A stretch of 64,000 nt of DNA from Acidovorax sp. YS12. GTDB lineage: Bacteria; Pseudomonadota; Gammaproteobacteria; Burkholderiales; Burkholderiaceae_C. The position numbers were made by a program, and so were the translations under genes. The DNA lies in contig CP053915.1 of NCBI GenBank assembly GCA_021496925.1, positions 4,181,501 to 4,245,500 of the forward strand, read 5' to 3'. Under the pieces are notes generated by a model, which had not been told where the DNA came from, searched no databases, and saw only the letters and a program-made list of their open reading frames with translations. Below, piece after piece: positions 55,583 to 61,786 of this stretch; the first letter of the stretch is position 1; every line of letters starts with the position of its first letter.

Positions 55583-55869
55583 AGGGCGACGGCTTCCCGC
55601 AGTACCTGGCCGCGCCAGGCGGGGGGCAGGCCGGGCGGGGTGTTCACGTCGAAGTTCAGGCCCAGCTCGTGCCGCAGTTGCTGTTCCATGCGCACGATGT
55701 CCATCAGGGTGGCGCCGGGCAAGGCATCGACCAGCAGATCGATGTCGCTGCCGCTGGCTTGCCGCCCTTGGGCCACGGAGCCGAACAGGCGCGGGTTGCC
55801 GCCCTTGTGCAGGGCTACGATGCGCCGGATCTGTTCCCTCTGGCGCATGACTTCGGTGTAGGTGCTCAT
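55579..55869 (-). CDS. mntA: MntA-like minimal nucleotidyltransferase antitoxin
   Basis: A 96-residue protein with the minimal nucleotidyltransferase motif LFGSVAQGRQASGSDIDLLVD (Gly-Ser ... Asp-x-Asp) near 29-48 and the C-terminal helix VRMEQQLRHELGLNFDV. Directly upstream of and overlapping the HEPN gene, the standard order of MntA-HepT toxin-antitoxin modules. The antitoxin AMPylates the toxin; all motif residues needed appear present. Confidence 0.88.
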   Translation of the reverse strand: MSTYTEVMRQREQIRRIVALHKGGNPRLFGSVAQGRQASGSDIDLLVDALPGATLMDIVRMEQQLRHELGLNFDVNTPPGLPPAWRGQVLREAVAL

Positions 55870-55931
55870 GGCGCGGCTCCCGGGTGGATGGAATCAGGCG
55901 CCATTGTCACACCGCCCGGGGCGCTGCGGTG

Positions 55932-57785
55932 TCAGCCCGCCGCCAGCCACGCCTGGGCGCGCGCCGCGTCGGCCAGCTCCAGGCGCACGGTGTCGCCGGT
56001 GGCGCCGGGCGCGGGCAGGTCCAGCGGCAGGCGCAGTAGCCGCCCGTCGCGCGCCACCAGGGCCGTGGCCTGGCGCGCGGCGCCGGCGTACAGCGCCAGG
56101 TCGTCCAGGCGCTGCAGGCGCCAGGCCTGGCCGGCGGCCTCCAGGCCGAGCCATTCGTCGCCCGCCATGAAGCCGGCGCGCTCGGCGGCGCTGCCGCGCA
56201 GCACGGTCTTGATCTGCACGCTGTGGTTTTCCTGCACGCGCAGGCCCAGGCGCTGGGCGGGCTGCGCTGGCTCGGCCTTCAGCGCCACGCCTTGGGCGGC
56301 GAGCAGCTCGGCCAGGGGCAGCTCGGCGGTGCCGTGCACCCATTGGGCGATCTCGCCGTGCCAGTCGCGGCCGGTGAGGGCCTGCAGCACGGCGAGCAGG
56401 TCGGCCTCGGCCATGGGGCCGCCGGCGCAGCGCTGCCACAGGGCGCGCATCACGGCATCGAGCGTGGCGCCGCCCTCGCGGCGCAGGGCGAGGTCGAGGC
56501 ACAGCGCCACCAGCGCGCCCTTGGTGTAGTAGCTCACGGTGGCGTTGGGGGTGTTTTCGTCCTGGCGGTAGTACTTGATCCAGGCGTCGAAGCTGGCCTG
56601 GGCCACGCTCTGCACCTGGCGGCCCGGGGTTTGCAGCACCTGGGTGCAGGCTTTGCCGAGCAGCTTGAGGTAGGCCGCGTCGTCGATCAGGTCGGCGCGG
56701 CGCAGCAGCAGGTCGTCGTAGTAGCTGGTGAAGCCCTCGAAGAACCACAGCAGCTCGGTGTAGTTCTCGCGCGTGTAGTCGTACTGCGCGAACTCGCGCG
56801 GGCGCAGGCGCTTGACGTTCCAGGTGTGGAAGTACTCGTGGCTGATGAGACCGAGCAGTTGGGTGTAGCCGTCGCTGGCCTTGGCGTCGCCAGGACCTTC
56901 GGTTTTGCGTGGCAGATCGCGGCGGCCGCAGATCAGCGCGGTGGAGTTGCGGTGCTCCAGGCCGCCGTAGCCCTCGTGCACGGTGTTGAGCAGGAACAGG
57001 TAGCTCTTGAACGGCGGCTTGCCCCGGGGGTGCCAGAAGCGGATGGCGGCCTCGCAGACCTTGCGCGTGTCGGCCAGCAGCCGCGCGCCGTCGAACGAGG
57101 GCGCGGCGCCCGCGACGACGAAGCGGTGCGGCACGCCGCAGGCGGTGAAGCTGGCGCTCCAGAAGGCGCCCATTTCCACCGGGCAGTCGGCCAGTTCGTC
57201 GTAGTCGGCGGCGCGGTAGCGGCCAAAGCCGCGTGCGTCCACTTTCAAGGGGAAAAGGCCGGTAGCGCAATGCCAGAGCGCGCTACCAGCTCTCTTTTTG
57301 GGAGCGACGATGTCGATCTCGCACGGCAGCGCGGTCTGGCCCGCCACCTGCAGGCACAGGCTGGTGGCGTTGAAGAAGCCGCGCGCGGCGTCGAGCCAGG
57401 CGGTGCGTACCGAGGCGTCGTAGGCGCACACCTCGTAGCTCAGCACCAGCGGCTGGCCCGGCTGGCAATCGGCGCGCCAGCGGTCTTTGGCCAGTTGCAC
57501 CAGCGCCACCGGCTGGCGGCCCTGGCGGGCGTTCAGGCGTTGCAGGTTCTTGGCGAATTCGCGCACCAGGTAGCTGCCGGGAATCCAGGCGGGCAGGGCC
57601 ACTTCTTGCATGGCGGCGGGCTGCGCCACGGTGAGCGTGACGTGGAACAGGTGGGCGTGCAGGTCGGCCGCTTCCACCCGGTAGTGGACGGCGGCGCGGG
57701 CGTGGGCAGGGGGCATGGCGGGTGCTGCAAAAAAGAGAGCTGTCAGCGCAGGCTGGATAAGCGCTGGGGCCTGAAAAGGCCCCAT
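55932..57785 (-). CDS. M61-family metallopeptidase with PDZ domain
   Basis: Glycyl-aminopeptidase-like protein of up to 617 residues. An N-terminal beta domain (VHYRVEAADLHAHLFHVTLTV) is followed by the zinc motif LISHEYFHTWNVKRLRPREFAQYDY near 305 (HExxH) and the fitting ENYTELLWFFEGFTSYYDDLLLRRA. A C-terminal PDZ domain has SVQIKTVLRGSAAERAGFMAGDEWLGL. The first about 20 codons lie in a dispersed repeat; ATG 57716 (residue 24) is the likely older start. Another repeat is inside (57241-57306). It follows dsbC by 25 bases. Confidence 0.88.
   Translation of the reverse strand: MGPFQAPALIQPALTALFFAAPAMPPAHARAAVHYRVEAADLHAHLFHVTLTVAQPAAMQEVALPAWIPGSYLVREFAKNLQRLNARQGRQPVALVQLAKDRWRADCQPGQPLVLSYEVCAYDASVRTAWLDAARGFFNATSLCLQVAGQTALPCEIDIVAPKKRAGSALWHCATGLFPLKVDARGFGRYRAADYDELADCPVEMGAFWSASFTACGVPHRFVVAGAAPSFDGARLLADTRKVCEAAIRFWHPRGKPPFKSYLFLLNTVHEGYGGLEHRNSTALICGRRDLPRKTEGPGDAKASDGYTQLLGLISHEYFHTWNVKRLRPREFAQYDYTRENYTELLWFFEGFTSYYDDLLLRRADLIDDAAYLKLLGKACTQVLQTPGRQVQSVAQASFDAWIKYYRQDENTPNATVSYYTKGALVALCLDLALRREGGATLDAVMRALWQRCAGGPMAEADLLAVLQALTGRDWHGEIAQWVHGTAELPLAELLAAQGVALKAEPAQPAQRLGLRVQENHSVQIKTVLRGSAAERAGFMAGDEWLGLEAAGQAWRLQRLDDLALYAGAARQATALVARDGRLLRLPLDLPAPGATGDTVRLELADAARAQAWLAAG
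57241..57306 (-). repeat. Dispersed 60-bp repeat, copy 13 (inside M61 gene)
   Basis: Minus-strand pattern CTCCCAAAAAGAGAGCTGG, TAGCGCGCTCTGGCATTG, GCGCTACCGGCC, TTTTCC. It is sense to the gene but read in a different frame from copies 1, 2 and 4, giving PKKRAGSALWHCATGLFP. Confidence 0.75.
57724..57781 (+). repeat. Dispersed 60-bp repeat, copy 14 (M61 gene start)
   Basis: Pattern CTGCAAAAAAGAGAGCTG, TCAGCGCAGGCTGGATAAG, CGCTGGGGCC, TGAAAAGG. Read antisense it gives the hydrophobic N-terminus of the M61 protein. Confidence 0.85.
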
Positions 57786-57810
57786 GTTCGTCAGTGCGTT
57801 GCGCGCGAGG

Positions 57811-58575
57811 TCAGTTCGCCGTGGTGGCGCTGGCCGCCTCGGCCAGGCGCTTTTCCACGTCCGGCGCGCCGATGGCGCCGGGCACGCGCGTGCCGTTGGC
57901 GAAGATCAGCGTGGGCGTGCCGGTGATCTTGTGCTTCTTGCCCAGCGCCAGGTTGCGTTGCAGCGCGGCGGTGTCGCAGCTCGCGTTGTCCGGGGTCTTG
58001 TCGCGCTGCATGTAGTCGTTCCAGGCGGCGGCGCGATCCTTGGCGCACCAGATGTTGCGCGACTTCTCGGCCGAGTCGGGGCTCAGGATGGGGTAGAGGA
58101 ACAGGTAGACCGTGACGTTGTTGACGTTGCGCATCTCGCGCTCGAAGCGCTTGCAGTAGCCGCAGTTCGGGTCTTCGAACACGGCGATTTTGCGCGAGCC
58201 GTCGCCCCGCACCAGGGTGAAGGCGTCCTTGAACGGCAGGTCCTCGAACTTGACGGCCGTGAGCTGGTTGATGCGGTCCTCGGTCAGGTTGCGCCGCGCC
58301 TTGGTGTCGATCAGCTCGCCCTGGATCACGTAGCTGCCCTTGGCGTCGGTGTAGAACAGGTCGGTGCCCACGCGCACCTCGAACAGGCCGGGCATGGGGG
58401 TGGCGCGCACCTCGTCGATCTTGGCCAGCTGCGGAATGCGCTCGCCCAGGGTCTTGCGGATGACGGATTCATCGGCCTGGGCGCCCAGGCCCAGCAGGGC
58501 CAGCGTGGCGCCCGCGCACAGTGCGGGCAGCGCGCGGAGGGGGGATCGTTTCAGTTTCTTGGCAGTCATGTTCAT
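57811..58575 (-). CDS. dsbC: DsbC, periplasmic disulfide isomerase
   Basis: Corrects wrong disulfides in the periplasm; a dimer kept reduced by DsbD. The 254 residues have a signal peptide (KKLKRSPLRALPALCAGATLALLGLGAQA, cut before DESV), the N-terminal dimerisation domain, a linker, and a thioredoxin domain with the CGYC active site in FEDPNCGYCKRFEREM near 147 and the cis-Pro in ITGTPTLIFANG. ATG 58575 or 58569 could start it. The M61 peptidase follows closely. Confidence 0.95.
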   Translation of the reverse strand: MNMTAKKLKRSPLRALPALCAGATLALLGLGAQADESVIRKTLGERIPQLAKIDEVRATPMPGLFEVRVGTDLFYTDAKGSYVIQGELIDTKARRNLTEDRINQLTAVKFEDLPFKDAFTLVRGDGSRKIAVFEDPNCGYCKRFEREMRNVNNVTVYLFLYPILSPDSAEKSRNIWCAKDRAAAWNDYMQRDKTPDNASCDTAALQRNLALGKKHKITGTPTLIFANGTRVPGAIGAPDVEKRLAEAASATTAN

Positions 58576-58578
58576 TCT

Positions 58579-59724
58579 TCAGTGCGTCGTTCCCATGGCC
58601 TGGCGGGCCGTCCATTCCTTGAGCAGCCCGCTGCGCTCGAAGCCCTTCAGGCCCCAGTTGCGCAGCGCCTGCAGCGGTGCCTCGCGGCGCGCGAACAGCT
58701 GCTGCAGCCCGTCCATGGCCAGGCCCATGGGCAGCAGCGCCGCCTTACGCTCGCGCTCGTAGCGGCGCAGCAGCCGCAAGTCGGCAATGCTGCGCCAGTC
58801 GCGTTCCATCAGGGTGCGTGCCAGCGCCTGAACGTCGGCCAGCCCCAGGTTCAGGCCCTGGCCTGCCAGCGGGTGCACGTTGTGCGCCGCGTCGCCGGCC
58901 AGCACCCAACTGTGCGTGCCCGATGTACTGCCCGCGTGCTGGCTGCCGCACCAGTGGTTGGCCCGGGCTTGCTGCAGCGGCCAGGCCGCGCGGCGGCTGG
59001 CCAGTTCGAGCGCGCCCAGCGCGTCCTGGCTGGCTTCCTGCACACGCAGGGCAAAGGCTTCGGGTTCCAGCGCCAGCAGTTGCGGCGCCTGCTCCTGGGG
59101 GACAGACCAGACGATGGCGACGGAGTTCCCTTGCTCCCCGCCCAGCGGCAAGAAAGCCAGGATGCCGCCGTCGGCCTGGAACCACTGGCGCGCCACCTGG
59201 CCGTGCGGCAGCGTGCAGTGCAGCCGCGCGGCAATGGCCTGCTGCCCGTACGGGGTGGTGGCGAATTCCACGCCGAACTCATCGCGCGTGCGGCTGGCGC
59301 GGCCCTCGCACACCGCGGTGAGCGAGGCTGGCACGGGGCTGGACACCAGCTCCACCTGCGGCTGGTAGCGCACGGCTTCGGCCAGGCGGGCCTCCAGCGC
59401 GGGGACATCGACGATCCAGGCCAGCGCATCCACATGCTGTGCCGCGGCATCGAAATGCACACTGCCGTCCTGGTCGCCCTGGATCTCCATGCGTGCCACC
59501 GGGGTGGCGTGGCGGACGTCGGGCCAGGCGCGCAGGGACTGCAGCAGCCCGCGCGATACGGCATTGAGGGCGTAGGCCCGCACGTCTTCGTGCGGCTCGG
59601 CCGACGAGGGAGCGTCGCCCGGGCCGACCAGCGCCACGCGCAGGCGGTCGCGGGCCAGGAGCAGGGCGAGCGTGCGGCCCACGATGCCACTGCCGCGGAT
59701 ACATACATCAAAGGTTTGCGCCAT
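58579..59724 (-). CDS. UbiH/UbiF-family FAD-dependent monooxygenase
   Basis: Flavin hydroxylase of 381 residues related to those of ubiquinone synthesis. The N-terminal dinucleotide motif is IRGSGIVGRTLALLLARDRLRVALVG, with the later FAD-contact VLAGDAAHNVHPLAGQGLNLGLADV near 298. The GSGIVG loop fits the GxGxxG pattern. Which ring position it hydroxylates cannot be told. Its stop is three bases from the dsbC start, so the two share a transcript with the M61 gene. ATG 59724 is chosen as the first before the FAD motif. Confidence 0.9.
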   Translation of the reverse strand: MAQTFDVCIRGSGIVGRTLALLLARDRLRVALVGPGDAPSSAEPHEDVRAYALNAVSRGLLQSLRAWPDVRHATPVARMEIQGDQDGSVHFDAAAQHVDALAWIVDVPALEARLAEAVRYQPQVELVSSPVPASLTAVCEGRASRTRDEFGVEFATTPYGQQAIAARLHCTLPHGQVARQWFQADGGILAFLPLGGEQGNSVAIVWSVPQEQAPQLLALEPEAFALRVQEASQDALGALELASRRAAWPLQQARANHWCGSQHAGSTSGTHSWVLAGDAAHNVHPLAGQGLNLGLADVQALARTLMERDWRSIADLRLLRRYERERKAALLPMGLAMDGLQQLFARREAPLQALRNWGLKGFERSGLLKEWTARQAMGTTH

Positions 59725-59821
59725 GCCGGGCATTGTAGGAGGGCGCCAGGCCCGCCCGGTGCGCTGGAGGCGGGGCACGTAAAATGGCGGGTTTGTCTCC
59801 CCCCTACCAGAAAGCCACGCC

Positions 59822-60916
59822 ATGAGCCTGAAATGCGGCATCGTGGGCCTGCCCAATGTGGGCAAGTCCACTCTCTTCAACGCCCTCACCAAGGCGGGCA
59901 TTGCCGCCGAGAACTATCCCTTCTGCACCATCGAGCCCAACACCGGCGTGGTCGAGGTGCCCGACCCGCGCCTGGCGGCGCTGTCCGAGGTCGTCCAGCC
60001 CGAGCGCGTGGTGCCGGCGATCGTCGAGTTCGTGGACATTGCCGGCCTGGTGGCTGGCGCCTCCAAGGGCGAAGGCCTGGGCAACCAGTTCCTGGCCCAC
60101 ATCCGCGAGACGGACGCCATCGTCAACGTGGTGCGCTGCTTCGAGGACCCGAACGTGATCCACGTGGCGGGCAAGGTCGATCCTATCGCCGACATCGAGG
60201 TCATCCAGACCGAGCTGTGCCTGGCCGACCTGGCCACCGTCGAGAAGGCGCTTAACCGCTACAGCAAGGCTGCCAAGAGCGGCAATGACAAGGAAGCGGC
60301 CAAGCTGGTGCAGCTCCTCACGCCCATCCAGGCCGCGCTCGACGAAGGCAAGCCCGCGCGCACCATCGAAGTGAGCAAGGAGGACGCGCCGCTGCTCAAG
60401 CAGTTCTGCCTTATTACCGCCAAGCCCGCGATGTTCGTTGGCAACGTGGCCGAGGACGGCTTCGAGAGCAACCCGCTGCTAGACCGCCTGAAGGACTATG
60501 CCGCCGCGCAGAACGCGCCCGTGGTGGCCATCTGCGCCAAGATCGAGGCCGAAATGGCCGAGATGAGCGACGACGACCGCGCCATGTTCCTGGAGGAAAT
60601 GGGCCTGGAGGAACCGGGCCTGAACCGCCTGATCCGCGCGGGCTATGATCTGCTGGGCTTGCAGACCTACTTCACTGCGGGCGTCAAGGAAGTGCGCGCC
60701 TGGACCATCCACAAGGGCGATACCGCGCCGCAGGCAGCAGGCGTGATCCACGGCGACTTCGAGCGTGGCTTCATCCGCGCGCAGACGATTTCGTTCGACG
60801 ACTTCATCCAGTACAAGGGCGAGCAGGGTGCCAAGGACGCGGGCAAGATGCGCGCCGAGGGTAAGGAGTACGTCGTCAAGGATGGGGACGTGATGAACTT
60901 CCTGTTCAACGTCTGA
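59822..60916 (+). CDS. ychF: YchF, ribosome-associated redox-regulated ATPase
   Basis: OBG-family P-loop protein of 364 residues that prefers ATP. Motifs are CGIVGLPNVGKSTLFNALTKA (Walker A), FVDIAGLVAGASKGEGLGNQFL (G3 region), a helical coiled-coil insertion, and the C-terminal TGS-like domain with RAWTIHKGDTAPQAAGVIHGDFERGFIRAQTI. Length and sequence are typical. Divergent from the UbiH-like gene. TAAAAT at 59780 is a possible -10. Confidence 0.97.
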   Translation: MSLKCGIVGLPNVGKSTLFNALTKAGIAAENYPFCTIEPNTGVVEVPDPRLAALSEVVQPERVVPAIVEFVDIAGLVAGASKGEGLGNQFLAHIRETDAIVNVVRCFEDPNVIHVAGKVDPIADIEVIQTELCLADLATVEKALNRYSKAAKSGNDKEAAKLVQLLTPIQAALDEGKPARTIEVSKEDAPLLKQFCLITAKPAMFVGNVAEDGFESNPLLDRLKDYAAAQNAPVVAICAKIEAEMAEMSDDDRAMFLEEMGLEEPGLNRLIRAGYDLLGLQTYFTAGVKEVRAWTIHKGDTAPQAAGVIHGDFERGFIRAQTISFDDFIQYKGEQGAKDAGKMRAEGKEYVVKDGDVMNFLFNV

Positions 60917-61040
60917 ATCTGCTGCGCCTGCCCTCTCGTCTGCGCATGCATTTCATGCTTTCTTTGCGGCAGGGAAAAATGCATTACAATCAGCGCTTCG
61001 CTTAGTTTTCTTCCTTGGAAGAAGGCGCTGTAAAAGAAGT

Positions 61041-61069
61041 TTTTAGAGAGTAAAAATTTCTGCTACAAT
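61041..61069 (+). promoter_or_regulatory. Promoter of tRNA-Arg
   Basis: TTTTAG, 17 bases, then TACAAT (61064-61069), with the tRNA beginning 11 bases later. A further TACAAT at 60985 with a TTGCGG 15 bases before it may be a second promoter. The surrounding 163 bases are AT-rich and hold no gene. Confidence 0.6.
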
Positions 61070-61079
61070 GAAAAGCTTA

Positions 61080-61156
61080 GCGGCTGTAGCTCAGCTGGAT
61101 AGAGTACTTGGCTACGAACCAAGGGGTCGTGGGTTCGATTCCTGCCAGCCGCACCA
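61080..61156 (+). tRNA. tRNA-Arg (anticodon ACG)
   Basis: A 77-nt cloverleaf with encoded CCA. Acceptor GCGGCTG pairs with CAGCCGC, the D loop is AGCTCAGCTGGATAGAG, the anticodon stem CTTGG-CTACGAA-CCAAG shows ACG, and the T arm is GTGGGTTCGATTCCTGC. Confidence 0.96.
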
Positions 61157-61163
61157 AACGGTA

Positions 61164-61203
61164 AGCCCTGGAACTGCAAAGTTCCAGGGCTTTTTCGTTT
61201 TTG
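61164..61203 (+). terminator. Terminator after tRNA-Arg
   Basis: Perfect stem AGCCCTGGAAC / GTTCCAGGGCT with a six-base loop, then TTTTCGTTTTT. Confidence 0.92.
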
Positions 61204-61216
61204 TGAAAATTTCACC

Positions 61217-61783
61217 ATGAGCAAGGCTTTCACAAAAGAAACGGACAACGATGAGGAGGAGCTGGGGCCTGCGCCGATTCCTCCTGGTGGCAAGAACTAC
61301 ATCACCCCTCAGGGCTATGCCCGCCTGCGGGGGGAGTTGTTGGAGTTGATCGATGTCGAACGGCCCAAGATGGTCGAGGTAGTGCATTGGGCAGCCAGCA
61401 ATGGAGACCGCTCCGAAAACGGTGACTACCTCTACGGGAAGAAGCGCTTGCGCGAGATCGACAGGCGCATTCGCTTCCTGACCAAGCGCCTGGAGATTGC
61501 CGAGGTGGTCGATCCGGCGTTGCACGCGGGGCGTGACCAGATCTTCTTTGGCGCCACCGTCACCTATTTGGAGGATGGCGAAACCGAGCGTGAGGTGACG
61601 ATCCTGGGCATTGATGAAGCGGATAGCGCGCAAGGGCAGATCAGCTGGATTTCTCCGGTGGCACGCGCGCTCCTGAAGGCGCGCGAAGGAGATGAAGTGC
61701 AGTTGCCGACGCCGGGCGGATTGCGCGTCCTTGAGATCGTGGCGGTGCGCTACCCTGCCAAGGAGGGAGCGCCCAGGGGCTGA
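61217..61783 (+). CDS. greB: GreB, transcript cleavage factor
   Basis: Rescues backtracked RNA polymerase by stimulating transcript cleavage. The 188 residues have an acidic N-terminal extension (ETDNDEEELGPAP), then the coiled-coil domain starting NYITPQGYARLRGELLEL. The basic-patch/acidic-tip region is AASNGDRSENGDYLYGKKRLREIDRRI, and the C-terminal domain contains GIDEADSAQGQISWISPVARALL. Length is typical once the extension is allowed for. Converges on spoT with three bases between stops. Confidence 0.94.
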   Translation: MSKAFTKETDNDEEELGPAPIPPGGKNYITPQGYARLRGELLELIDVERPKMVEVVHWAASNGDRSENGDYLYGKKRLREIDRRIRFLTKRLEIAEVVDPALHAGRDQIFFGATVTYLEDGETEREVTILGIDEADSAQGQISWISPVARALLKAREGDEVQLPTPGGLRVLEIVAVRYPAKEGAPRG

Positions 61784-61786
61784 GGC

